Assembly: GCF_023159225.1 (NCBI RefSeq)
Contig: NC_063162.1
Span: forward strand, 102,812,094-102,876,093
From: Perognathus longimembris pacificus
Taxonomy: Eukaryota > Chordata > Mammalia > Rodentia > Heteromyidae
Direction of reading: 5' to 3'
Length of the DNA: 64,000 nucleotides
Below are positions 1 to 10,790 of the stretch, in pieces; positions within the stretch are counted from its first letter, which is position 1; every line of letters starts with the position of its first letter. The notes below the pieces were generated by a model. It did no database searches, was not told the origin of the DNA, and saw only the letters and a program-made list of their open reading frames with translations. The position numbers and the translations under genes are program-made.

Positions 1-53
1 GGGCCTCCTGTATCCGAGGCAGGCACTCTTGCCACTAGGCTATATCCCCAGCC
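1..53 (-). repeat. IDL-Geo SINE (cut by window edge)
   Basis: Only the ID-like left half is visible in reverse ('gaggcaggcactcttgcc...tatatccccagcc'). It has the 'gtatccgaggc' and 'ggctatatccc' variants of the youngest-looking subfamily. Confidence 0.85.
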
Positions 54-204
54 CCAATTTAGAAATTCTTAACATCTAAGAATAACAGAATCTTTGCATG
101 CTTTTTGTTTTTGCATTGTTAGAGATGAAACCTAAGGCCTGAAGCTCACAAGTATACACATTTGTCTTCTCTTTAATTTTTTTTTTTTTGTGTGCACACA
201 CACA

Positions 205-407
205 TGCAAGAAGGTCCTAGAGCTTAAACTCATGGCCTGGGGGCTGTCCCTGAGCTATTTTGCTCAAGGCTAGCTCTCTAACCCTTGAGCTACAGCTCTA
301 CTTTTGGCTTTTTGGTGGCTGAGGAGATGAGTCGCCTAGACTTTGTTTCTCAGATCTCAGCCTCCTGAGTATCTGGGATTATAGGCATGAGCCACTGGCG
401 CTTGGCT
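205..407 (-). repeat. B1-like/Geo composite SINE
   Basis: In reverse, a Geo right half ('gggctgtccctgagc...ctcaaggctag') is joined to a 7SL-derived left half ('tcagcctcctgagtatctggg...catgagcc'). Poly-T at its left edge is the A-tail. Confidence 0.8.
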
Positions 408-438
408 GAGGGATAACAGTTTTAAAAATTATGCAGAT

Positions 439-662
439 ATAGCTGGTTACTTGTGACTCATGCCTATAATCTTTGCTACTCAGAGGGCTGAGATCTGAGG
501 ATCATGGCTTGAAGAATTTTGGGCAGAAAAGTCCACAAGACTTATCTCTAGTTAACCAGTAAAAAGCTGGAAGTGGAAGTGTGGCTCAAGTGGTAGAGTG
601 CCTCACTTAATGCAGAAAAAGCCAAGCAAGAGCTTGAGGATTTAAGTTCAAGCCCTAAAACT
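439..662 (+). repeat. B1-like/Geo composite SINE
   Basis: 7SL-like head ('gctactcagagggctgagatctgaggatc') followed by the Geo half ('ggctcaagtggtagagtgc...'). Confidence 0.8.
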
Positions 663-1215
663 GATATACCCATGAATTATGCTGATAGAGGAAGAAAATA
701 ACACAACAACATCCAAGTGTGTGGGAGCACCTGTCCTCAAAGCAGGCAGGGCTGTAGGTTGTAGCAGCTGATAATTATTGAGCTCCTTTGATCCTGTTCA
801 GTCTGACACTGTCTGCCTGAAGAGAGCTTGATGTTCCACAACTTGAGGGCTCAGTCTGGGAACCTGCCTCCCCACCTTCAGATGCCATTTGTAAACTGCA
901 GGTTGTTATAATGACACTTCTGACTTTCAAGTTTAGATTCTGTTGATTTGCTAGAGTGGTTCATAGAACTCAGTTATAGCATAAAGAATATTTCAAAGGA
1001 TGTGAATGAAGAGATGCATGGAGAAAGCTGTGGAAGAATGGATGCTGAGTTTCATTCTGTGTCTTCTTTGGATATATTACCTACCAGGAACCTTCATGTG
1101 GTTAGCAGTTCAGAGATTCTCTGAATCCTTTCTCTTAGGAATGTTAAGGAAGCTTCATTACATAAGCATGATTGACTAAATGTTTGATCTTTGGTGATCA
1201 GCTTCACTACCAGTT

Positions 1216-1419
1216 CTTTTCTTTTTTTTTGCCAGTCCTGGAGTTTTGGAGTCAGAGCCTGAGCACCGTCCTTGGTGTCTTTTGCTCAAGGCTAGCACTC
1301 TACCTCTAAGCCACAGCGTCACTTATGGCTTTTTCTGTTTAAGTGGTGCTGAGGAATTGAACCCAGGGCTTCATGCATGCTAGGCAAGCAGTCTTCCGCT
1401 AAGCTACAATCTCAGCCCC
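1216..1419 (-). repeat. IDL-Geo SINE
   Basis: Reverse dimer with poly-T, Geo half ('gccagtcctgg...') and ID-like half ending 'ctacaatctcagcccc'. Moderately diverged. Confidence 0.87.
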
Positions 1420-2290
1420 TAATTACCAGTTTTTATACAATCATCTTGAAGGCTGATGTTATAGAGATGAAAGCCCAACCTTTTAACACTATCTTGGTCT
1501 CTCCTATAAACAGCCCCCACCCTGAGGCTACTTAATGCTACCAACCATCTGTCAACTCATTAACAACACTTACTGCTTTCAAGATCCCAACGATTTTAGG
1601 AGTTCTATGCCAGGAAAATGGAGCTTAAGACTAATATTTCACAATATCACAAGTTAGCACTTGATAAGAATAGAGTAGGCAAAAACTAGAGTTAAAAACT
1701 TAGTGATTTTTTCTGTGAGAAATTGTTAGAATATTGACTTCAGTTATTGCAGGTTGTACGTTTCAAACATTGATTATATAGTGCTCTTAATATTTTTATA
1801 AAAGCATTTTCTACTTGTAAAGTTACAAGTCATTCTAAGGAAGGGAGAAGTGATTTGTTCAGTGCCTTAGCAAAGTGTTTTTTTTTTGTTGTTGTTGTTT
1901 TGTTTTTTAAAGAACAAGGATTGAACCTAAGACCTCTCACATTGAATGCTAGACCAAGTGCTCTGTCATTTGTACCACACAACAGCTCCTTTTATATTTT
2001 GTTTTTGAGAAAAGATCTCTAACTTTGCCGGGGCTTTCCTCAAAATTCCTAGTATCTGGAATAGTACTACCTCCATGTCTGGCTAACTTTGTAATTTAAA
2101 TGTCTCTAATCTTTGATCTGTTAATATTATTTTTGATTCTGTGCCCTAAAAAAATACTGTTTATGTAGGGTAGATAAAGGTTCACTGCAAATATGTTTTT
2201 CACAGTATTTACAATCTTCTCTATACTGGAAACAGTAAAGGAATTGGTAAGTAGAGCTGTATGATAAAGCAGTCTGTTCCTTTTAACACG

Positions 2291-2400
2291 ATCCAGGTGT
2301 GGTGTAATACTGGCCCTTGGGAGGCTAAGCTAGGAGGGCTTGAGAATTCAAGACCAGCTTGGGTTTGGCTACATGATGAGATCTTGTCTCCAACACAAAC
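2291..2400 (+). repeat. B1-type SINE monomer
   Basis: 'caggtgtggtgtaatactgg...aggctaagctaggagg' through 'gatcttgtctc' matches the 7SL-derived rodent B1 monomer, without the Geo tail. Confidence 0.75.
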
Positions 2401-2439
2401 TTGTTTAAAAGGGGGAGGATTTCTATAGTTTTTTGTCTG

Positions 2440-2471
<32 letters not shown>

Positions 2472-2763
2472 ATCAGCATCTTTTGTTTTAATGCATACTA
2501 TTTAAAGAACATTTAAAATACTTAGATTGTATTTCTTTTCATAATTTAGTGATAAGCACTTTAACTTTGAAGATGTTTTATTTTCTTTTAGACTTTTAAT
2601 CTCAGTAGTCCAACTCAGTGATTAGGAAAATGCTTTATATATATATTAAAAAAAATCACTGGAAACAGCCTTTTAATGAAGTAAATTCAAAGCAAATTCA
2701 TGTTATTTGGTTTAGAAAAATCAGAAGTTATATAGTTTTTTTTTATAAGAAAAGTATTTTTGA

Positions 2764-2974
2764 GGGCTGGGGATATGGCCTAGTGGCAAGAGTGCCTGCC
2801 TCGTATACATGAGGCCCTGGGTTCGATTCCCCAGCACCACATATACCGAAAACGGCCAGAAGTGGTGCTGTGGCTTAAGTGGCAGAGTGCTAGCCTTGAG
2901 CAAAAAGAAGCCAGGGACAGTGCTCAGGCCCTGAGTCCAAGTCCCAGGACTGCCCCCCCCCCCCAATTTTTTTT
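2764..2974 (+). repeat. IDL-Geo SINE
   Basis: Complete dimer: ID-like half 'gggctggggatatggcc...' and Geo half 'ccagaagtggtgctgtggc...', ending in a C-rich run. Confidence 0.9.
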
Positions 2975-4334
2975 TTGAGAGTAATTTCTATTCTGTGAAA
3001 TATATTTACATAAAAATTGGGAGGAAATACATGGACTATGGCTTATTTCTGGAGATTAGGGCTGTAATCAGTTTGTTTATAGCTCTATGATGTACAGATT
3101 TTAAATAATGAACAAGTATCTATTTGTAATCTGAAGGAAAATGCTACTTTCCAGCTGAAAAACAACAAGTTACATACCTCTGTTTTGGAAAATTGGCTCT
3201 GATTAAGGAAGGTGGATTGAATGGACATTGCAGAAGATGGAATTTGGACTATTTCTGGCAGTGGGAATGGACAGGGATGCACCATAGGAAAAGCAATATT
3301 ATGATTCAGGGATTAATTAGGGAAAGCAAATGAGAGAATGCTCTGTGACATCAACCTTGAGAAATAGGCATGTTTCTACATGGAGGGTGTTAACATCAAT
3401 CATGTTTAGACCAGAATGCTTTTCTGGAATTTTTTAGAATGCATTTCTGAATTGGCTAATACAGTTTATGGTATAATCCCACATTTGAGTGGACTAATCA
3501 AAACGTTTTATTTGTAGCTGATTAAAAACTGTGGTTAGTTTAATAACTTAAAAATACTTGTAAAAGTAGAGGTCCTATTACTATAATTTGTGGATTATTA
3601 TAAATTTAGATTTTTATCTGCCTTTTCTTGCCTGTGTCTATGTTTATCTTCTTTTCTTGCTTATAGCTGGATCTTAGGCACACTTGGGTCAATTTCAGGT
3701 AGGCATCAGTTAGAGATGGTAATGGCTCCTTACAATAATGATACATCACATGGGTGTGAGTTACATGTGCCCAGGCCACATTCCAAACCTACCATGTCAG
3801 AATCTCTTTGTTCTAGCTTTTGCCTTTTGAAAAAACTCCCTTATGGTTGTGGTGTATCGTCTTATTTAAGATTTCTTGTGTTATAAATATTTAAAAAATA
3901 AATTAATTTAATGTTGCATTTTATTTTCTATCACATAAACTTTGAATTCTTTATGCAAGTGTGTCAAAACATTATCATACTCTTTCTAGCATTTTTGTCA
4001 CTATTTTTCTGTGTACCTTCTTTGCCAGCAAAAGACAATGAGCCCTTTCTGCTTCTATACCTGTGCTCCTATACCTCCTATACATGTGCCTCTTCCCTAG
4101 ATGTGTCTGGAGCTTGGTCTATTGCCAGTTTTTCTTCCTCGAATATTGATTCAATTCTCTATTTTCTTTAAGCATTCCTACAGATTCAATTAGAGAACAT
4201 TTCTGCCTTTTGGTATATTTTGCTTTTGTTTTTTGATATGCTGGAAATTATATTAGTATTGAAAATGGAATATTTGGATATGTCCTGAGTTTAAAACTTT
4301 ACGTTTACAAATACTTTATGATTTATTTTTATTT

Positions 4335-4500
4335 TTGGTGCTGGTACTGAGGCCTAGGCATTTTACCATAGTGTTTTTGCTTAAGACTGGCACTCTACCA
4401 CTTCCAAGTGATGAATTGGAGATAAGAGTGTCACAAACTTTCCTGCCTGGCTTGGCTTTGAACTGTGTTCTTCATATATCAGTCTCTTGAATGGAAGGGT
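4335..4500 (-). repeat. Degenerate B1-like/Geo SINE
   Basis: Reverse fragments 'tggtgctggtactgagg', 'ggcactctaccactt' and 'cttggctttgaactgtg' in composite-SINE order; diverged. Confidence 0.6.
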
Positions 4501-4679
4501 TATATAAAATTAGAGTTTGCCTATTTTAGGCATATAGATCCAAGGAGTCATGAATATATACTTAATTTATTTAATCACAATTGTGAGGAAACATTTTTAT
4601 TAATATCAAAAGTTCTCTGATTCCTTTTGGAGCTGCTGATCTCCCATGCTCCTTTGCTTTTGACAATTCTTGATTAGTT

Positions 4680-4900
4680 GTCTATTACTATAGCCTTGCT
4701 TTCAAAAATGGTTTTATGTGCAGTGTAATTTTGTTCTGCTTCTTTTACATAGTATAGTGCTTTTGAGTTCATGATTGTATTTAGGTTCATTATATCCTTG
4801 CGGATTAGTATTCCATTATTTAGTCACAATTCTTTCTATGGTGATTTTTCTTGTTCCTTTTTTTATGAGCGTGGTGAAATATTACTTGGTTAGGCTTTGC
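4680..4900 (-). repeat. Possible old L1 fragment
   Basis: AT-rich sequence with phrases such as 'gtattccattatttag' reminiscent of the reverse of the L1 ORF2 end. Heavily diverged; uncertain. Confidence 0.35.
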
Positions 4901-4963
4901 TTTGACATCTAATATCCAAACTGCATGGACACATATTTTGTTGTTGTTTAAAAGTACATTAAG

Positions 4964-5178
4964 CACTGGGTATCAGTGGCTCACAGTGTAACCCTAACTA
5001 CTCAGGAGGCTGAGATCTGAGGATTGCAGTTCAACCTCAGCCTAGGCAGGAAAGTTCTTGAGACTCTTTATTTCCAATGAACCAATCAAAAAGCCAGAAG
5101 TGGACCTGTGGCTCAGCCTTGAGCACAGAAAGCTCAGGGATAACACCTAGGCCCTGAGTTCCAAAACCCCAGGACTGT
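4964..5178 (+). repeat. B1-like/Geo composite SINE
   Basis: 7SL-like head ('actcaggaggctgagatctg'), linker, then Geo half ending 'ccccaggactg'. Confidence 0.8.
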
Positions 5179-5579
5179 CTCTTCCCTATTCTCCCCCGAA
5201 AGTACATTAAAGTATAAAAGAAAAAGGGCTATATAAAATTAATTTTAGTGGCTGTATATATGCCATAGTAACCTTTCTTGGTGTAAATCTGGAACTACCT
5301 TCCTTAGAATCTCCTGATGTACTTATCAAACATGCAGATGCCTGACCTTGACTGAGTCATTTTCTCTGTGATGGGTAAATCTAAATGCCCCAACTGCTTA
5401 TACTACTGGAGGCTCCTCTCATCCCTACTGAGTGTGCTTCCTAAATTTTTCTTGTTCAAACCTGTGTCAGCTACCTGCTACCTACTATGCCTTCCATTAG
5501 GTCTACTGGCTCAGCAGGAGATCCAATTCCTTTTTGAAATTGAGAACTAGAAATATTTTCCTATTCTACTTTAGGAATT

Positions 5580-5760
5580 TTGTAATAAAAGTTAGTTCCT
5601 GCCTTTCTACTTACACCATGTCCTTACACAAGTTATTCAACCTCGTGTCACTGATTCTCATCTGTAAAATAGAGTGGATAATAGTACTTTTGTAGTAGAG
5701 TTGTTTGAAAGTTGAGGTAATATGATTAAAGTGCTTAGATAGCATCATGGAATTGAAAGT
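5580..5760 (+). repeat. MIR (ancient mammalian SINE)
   Basis: Contains the MIR core order: 'acaagttattcaacctcgtg', 'tctcatctgtaaaata', 'gataatagtac', 'ttaaagtgcttagata'. This is a mammal-wide relic. Confidence 0.82.
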
Positions 5761-5979
5761 GTTTGCTTTTTAAAATGCTGTTATATATAATGTGCTTGTT
5801 GCCAGGCTGGAGATAGACACTCTATCTTCTGAGTTATGATTACTAGTTAAGAATCATCAAACTTATTTGCTCATTTTCTGTCTCCCTGAAATAAATTTTG
5901 TAGAAATTTTTTGAAGGGTATGTGGACAACAAACTTGTTTTCTTATTTGAAAATACATTTTATTTATACATTGCATACT

Positions 5980-6345
5980 TACTAGCTATACTAGCATGAA
6001 CAGTTAATTGTTCTCAGTACTTTGATGGTGTACTACTGTTGCTTGACTTCTCTGTGTCTTTTGAGACATCTAGTTACAATATAATTGTTGTTCCTTATAG
6101 AAAATATGCCTTTTTTTTCTTGCTGTTTTTGCTTTGGTGTTCTTCACTTCTACTGTATTGGGACTTTCTCTGGTTTAGCATACTTTGTCTTTCTGCATCA
6201 AAGTTACATTCTTTATCAATTCCTAGCAATTCTCAGACATTATTTCTTTTACTAGTGACCTCTTTCCTATATTTCGTCTTCTCTAAGAACCTCAAATAGT
6301 ATATAGATTAGAACTTTTCACTAGGTAATCTATTTGTTTCTTTTT
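5980..6345 (-). repeat. Possible old L1 fragment
   Basis: T-rich segment resembling the reverse of an old L1 ('ttctcagacattatttctttt', 'cctcaaatagtatatagatt'). Assigned by general resemblance only; the related stretch 6569-6700 may continue it beyond the SINE. Confidence 0.4.
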
Positions 6346-6355
6346 GTTTGTTTGT

Positions 6356-6568
6356 TTTGGTCTTGGAGGGAACTCAGTTGCTGTCCCTGAGCTGGTTTTT
6401 GCTCAAAGTGCTTTTTTACTACTTGAGTCAGCTCCAATTACATATGTTTTTGATGGCTAATTGGAGTTAAGAGTCTCATGGACTTTCCTACCCAGTCTGG
6501 TTTTAAACTTCCATCCTAACATCTCAGCCTCCAGAATAGATAGGATTACATGCATGAGCTGCAAGTGG
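6356..6568 (-). repeat. B1-like/Geo composite SINE
   Basis: Reverse composite: 'ctgtccctgagctgg' (Geo) to 'atctcagcctccagaatag' and 'catgagc' (7SL-like). Diverged. Confidence 0.72.
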
Positions 6569-6959
6569 CTCAAGTTTTCTTTCCTATGTTTAGTCTACAT
6601 ATCTTTATGATGCATTGTTGTTGGCTTCCTCAGATTCCTTTTTCAGTCTCTTGTCTAATCAGTTCATCAAGCTTAACATATTTCTTTCCTGCTCATGCAT
6701 TAGTTCTCTTGTTTTTATCAATGTTACGCACCTACAGGCAGTCCTTCATATCTGTGAATTCTGTGTCTACAGAATGAGTCAACTGTGGGTGGAAAATACC
6801 AAAGTCTGAGAGATTATGTTTATATAAACATTTACAGAATTTTTTCTTGTCATAGTCCCTAAACAACTATTTACATAGTATTTACATTCTTTTGGCATTG
6901 TAACTAATGTAGAGATGATGATTTTAAAGTATATAAGACAGGGAAGAGGTAACAAGTTA

Positions 6960-7058
6960 GACAAGAAATGTACTCACTACCTTACATATGGAAGGTAGTC
7001 AACCCTCTGTACATCACCTTTACAATAAAAATAAATTTAAAAAACAGTATATGAGAGG
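6960..7058 (+). repeat. L1 3' end fragment
   Basis: 'ctctgtacatcacctttacaataaaa' is the shared 3' terminus of the L1s in this window, in sense, with an AATAAA signal and A-rich tail. Confidence 0.65.
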
Positions 7059-7060
7059 AT

Positions 7061-7285
7061 AGCTGGGTGCTGATGGCTCACATCTGTAATCCTAGCTACT
7101 CAGGAGGCTGAGATCTGAGGATCAGCCAGCCTGGGCAGGAAAGTTGTGAGACTATCTCCAATAAACTACTCAGAAGAAGCCTGAAGTGGCTCAGTGGCTC
7201 AAGTGCTAGAGCACTAGCCTTGAACAAAGGAAAAGGAAGCCCAGGGACAGAGCCCAGGCCCAGAGTTCTTCAAGCCCCAGGATCA
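7061..7285 (+). repeat. B1-like/Geo composite SINE
   Basis: Clear 7SL-like head ('tgtaatcctagctactcagg') followed by the Geo half ending 'caagccccaggatc'. Confidence 0.85.
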
Positions 7286-7754
7286 CAAAAAATAAAAATA
7301 AAATATATGAGACGATGTGAGTATATTACATTTGAATACTATGCCATTTAATATGAAGGACTTAAATTGTTCCCTTTTGTAAAACTCACGTGTCTCCTAA
7401 AACCAGTACCCTATTCATGTCACAGGACCACTATACTTAACTTTATAGTCTCGTTTGTAAAACTAGTATCTGAAGTTTTGTTTTGCTGTGATTTCTTTTG
7501 GCTTACTCATAAGTGTGGTTTCCTTGTGTACTTGATTTTAAAATATGTGAACTCATATTTTGTAGATTGTAATTACTGAGTTTCTCTGAGAATCCAGATT
7601 GAGGCTGTATTTGATTGGTTTTTACTTCCTCTAGGCATCTTGGATGCCACCAACTCAAAATCACTAAATTTTTTTGTCTTAGGGCTTTCCAAGACTAAGA
7701 AGTGGTTGCAAATTCAAATGCTAACTCTTCAGAAGGAAAGTGTGACATTGTGAT

Positions 7755-7835
7755 TTCTATAACTGTAGCCACTCAGGAGGCTGAGATCTCAGGATCCAGA
7801 TTCAAAGGCAGCCCGGAACAGCCAAGGATGACCTC
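7755..7835 (+). repeat. Partial 7SL-like SINE head
   Basis: 'actgtagccactcaggaggc' and 'gagatctcaggatccag' match the composite-SINE left half. It is cut short beside the next, reverse-oriented SINE. Confidence 0.65.
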
Positions 7836-7852
7836 AGCTTCTTTGCATTGAT

Positions 7853-8085
7853 TTTTTTTTGGGGGGGGGGGCGGTGGGCACTGTCCCTAAGCTTTTTGGC
7901 TCAAAGCAGTGTTCTATCTCTTGAGGCACAGCTTTTTTAATTTTTATTTTTGGTTAATTGAAGAGTCTCATAGGCTCTGCATAGGCTCTACATTTCCTAC
8001 ATAGGCTGGCTTTTGAACTGTGATCCTCAGATCTCATGTTTCTCAGTAGCTAGGATCACAAGCATGAGCCACAGTGCCTGGCTCC
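7853..8085 (-). repeat. B1-like/Geo composite SINE
   Basis: Reverse composite beginning at a T/G homopolymer run and ending 'catgagccacagtgcctgg'. It contains a small tandem repeat of 'ctctgcataggct'. Confidence 0.8.
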
Positions 8086-8214
8086 TACATTGTTCATTTT
8101 GAGATCATTTTGAGATATGGTCTTGCTTCCTTACCCGAGTTAAGTGCCTGAATAGAGATTCTTCTGTTCATTTGTATCCCACCATACCTAGGATGACAAA
8201 TATATCCTACTATG

Positions 8215-8580
8215 CTAGTTTCTTTTATTGAAATGATGTCTTGTAGACTTTTTTCCCCCCTAATTGGCCTGGAAATTGGAGCCTCATGGTCTCATCCTCC
8301 CAGGTAGCTAGGATGACAGACATGAGCCACCTCTCTCTACATCGTACTCTTGAGATCATAATTAAATAATTCTACATTATCTACCTGTCCATCTGTCTGT
8401 CCATCCATCCATCCACCCATTGTCATTTGAAGCATCCACTTCCAGTCTTTTGTTGTTAGTTTTTGAGATGGGAAGCCCACATTCATGCCTGGGCTAAAGA
8501 AGACCTTTCTGCCCTGGCTAGCTTTGAACTATGATTCTCTAGGTTTTAGCCTGACAGGCATAAGCCACCAATATCCAGTT
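8215..8580 (-). repeat. Two degenerate 7SL-like SINE heads around a CCAT-rich run
   Basis: Reverse relics at about 8215-8332 ('caggtagctaggatgacag') and 8453-8580 ('ctttgaactatgattctct', 'aggcataagccacc') flank a short (CCAT)n run near 8400-8420. Confidence 0.6.
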
Positions 8581-8584
8581 TACT

Positions 8585-9420
8585 CAGCATAATGTTTTTA
8601 AGAGTCACGCATATTACATTTTGTATCAATACTTTTATTATTATTTTAAGGATAATACATCTTATATAGCTGCTTATGTTCTTTCTGGCTTTTATTATGA
8701 CTAAAGTGCTACTAGGAAATCTCATGGATAAGACCTAGAAATAGAATTTCTGGGTCATATGGTAGCTCTGTATTTAATTTTTAGAGGGGTTTCAGATCCT
8801 TGCTGATTAACTGCTTAATACTGCATATTCAACAGTAGTATAGGAGGGGTCCAGTTTCTTCATCCTCCCCAATATTTATTATTTTCTGGCTTTTTGATTA
8901 TAGGCAAGTATGAGGTGGTATCTCATTTGGGTTTTGATTTCCTTTTCCCTAGTGATTTGAATATCTTTTTGTGTTTGGATCATTTATATAGCCTCTTCGT
9001 GAAATTTTGGTCCTTTATGTTTTTTGTTTGTTCTGTAGTTCTAAAGACTGAACCCATTTCCTGGAGCATGATAGTCAAGTGTTCTATCACTGAGCTACAT
9101 TCCCAGCCCTTTTATACATTTTTCAAATTTGTCTTTTTACTTCTTAATTGTATCAAAAATATATAAAGGATACAAGTCTCTTTTTAGTTATATAATATCC
9201 TTCTTTTTAGTGGCTTTTTATTTTCTTGATGGTGCTTTTTGAAATAGAAAAGATTTTGCAATGAAGTCTGATTTATTTTTTATTGTTTATGCTTTTGATG
9301 CTGTATCTAAGCAACATTGCCTAACTCAAGATCATGAAAATTATCTCTTTATTTTCCTTCTAAGAGTTTAAGTCCTTGATCCATTTTCAGCTAATATTTG
9401 TATATGTATGTGAGTAGATG
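8585..9420 (-). repeat. Old L1 fragment, ORF2 end and 3' region, with an ID monomer inside
   Basis: The reverse L1 ORF2 C-terminal signature is visible in 'ctgggtcatatggtagctct', 'gaggtggtatctcattt' and 'ttgatccattttcagc'. A lone ID-type monomer interrupts it at about 9030-9111 ('cactgagctacattcccagc'). Confidence 0.7.
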
Positions 9421-9431
9421 TCTACCTTCAT

Positions 9432-9751
9432 TTTTGACAGCGCTAGGGTTTGAACTCAGGGCCTTGTCCCTTGTTAGGGTAGGTTCTTTAACATTTGAGT
9501 TATACTTCTAGTTTTTTTGGTGGTATTTTTCTGTTGGAGCTTTTGTCTTTTCAGGGCTGGACTGGACCATGATCCTCATACTTATGCCTCCCATATAGTT
9601 GGGATTATAGACTTTTATCACCTTCACCTTGCCTGGTTTAATTGTTAAGATGGAGTCTTGTTAATGTTTTGTTTCACTGGCCTGCAACTTCAATTCTCCC
9701 AAGATCTGTATGCTGAATAGCTGAAGGCATATATGCCACTGTGGCTGGCCC
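9432..9751 (-). repeat. B1-like/Geo SINE followed by a second 7SL-like monomer
   Basis: Reverse Geo-type start 'gggtttgaactcagggcc' and head 'tagttgggattatag' (to about 9637), then another reverse B1-like monomer to 'ccactgtggctggcc'. Confidence 0.65.
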
Positions 9752-9789
9752 CTAAAATAGCTTCTTTTATGGTTTTCTTTTCTTTCTTT

Positions 9790-9990
9790 CTTTTTTTTTT
9801 GCCAGCCTTGGGAACTGAACTCAGGATCTGGACACTGTCTTTGAGCTTCTTTTTGCTCAAGGCTAGCACTCTACCACTTGAGCCACAGCACCACTTCGGC
9901 TTTTTTCTGTTTATGTGGTACTGAGGAATCAAACCCAGGGCTTCATGCATGCTAGGCAAGCATTCTACTCCCAAGCCACATCCCCAGCCC
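9790..9990 (-). repeat. IDL-Geo SINE
   Basis: Reverse dimer, complete, from poly-T to 'ccacatccccagccc'. Confidence 0.88.
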
Positions 9991-10465
9991 TTTTATGGTT
10001 TCTTTAGGATTATTGCAAGTTATCTCTTTTTGAAATCTGATTCAGATTGTGCATATGGTGAGGTAACTTGTTTTCTCTTGACCTTGTAGAGTCTAAAATC
10101 CAGTTGAGTTTTAATAAGGCTCTGTCGTACTTTAGAAGAATCCATCTTTCAGAAGAGGCTAGCTTTCATGAGAGATGGCACAGATTTATATGCCTGCCCC
10201 TAAGAGAAACTTACTGACGTTTTTCTTCCTTTTAGGCAGTAGCAGGATTTGGATGGGTTGAAAAAGAGTCATATCTACATCATTTGACTGTGTTATATTG
10301 AACTCTTATTTGCTATAATGAGCATAATGATTTGAGGATGGGGATCAGTTATAAAGTAGGTCATTTACATTATATTAGGAAAAACAATATCCACTCATAT
10401 GAATATGATTTTGTGTAATCTGAATATGAGGCCAAGCTGCCACTCCATATAGTTTATAATAACTT

Positions 10466-10667
10466 TTTTTTTTTTTGCCAGTCCTGGGGCTTGAACACAG
10501 GGCCTGAGCCCTGTCCCTGAGCTTTTTTGCTCAAGGCAGGCTAGCCTCTACCACTTGAGCCATAGCTCTACTTCTGGTTTTTTCTGTTGATGTGATATTG
10601 AGGAATCGAACCCAGGGCTTCATAGATGCTAGGCAAGCACTCTACCAATAAGCCACATTCCCAACCC
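10466..10667 (-). repeat. IDL-Geo SINE
   Basis: Reverse dimer, complete, poly-T to 'ccacattcccaaccc'; directly followed by an L1 3' end piece. Confidence 0.88.
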
Positions 10668-10674
10668 AACATTT

Positions 10675-10790
10675 TTCTTTTTAAAATTTTAATTTTATTG
10701 TCAAGGTGATGTACAAAGGGGTTACAGTTACATATGTAATAAGGTAATGAGTACATTCCTTGTTGAACATTGTTACCTCTTAAGGCAGTC
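10675..10790 (-). repeat. L1 3' end fragment
   Basis: 'attttattgtcaaggtgatg' is the reverse of the L1 3' terminus (CATCACCTTGACAATAAAA), followed by 'ggggttacagttacat'. Confidence 0.72.

Noticed and set aside
2764..2845. tRNA-like sequence with A/B-box-like motifs
   Set aside because: It is the ID-type left half of a SINE, not a functional tRNA gene; there is no intact cloverleaf or terminator context.
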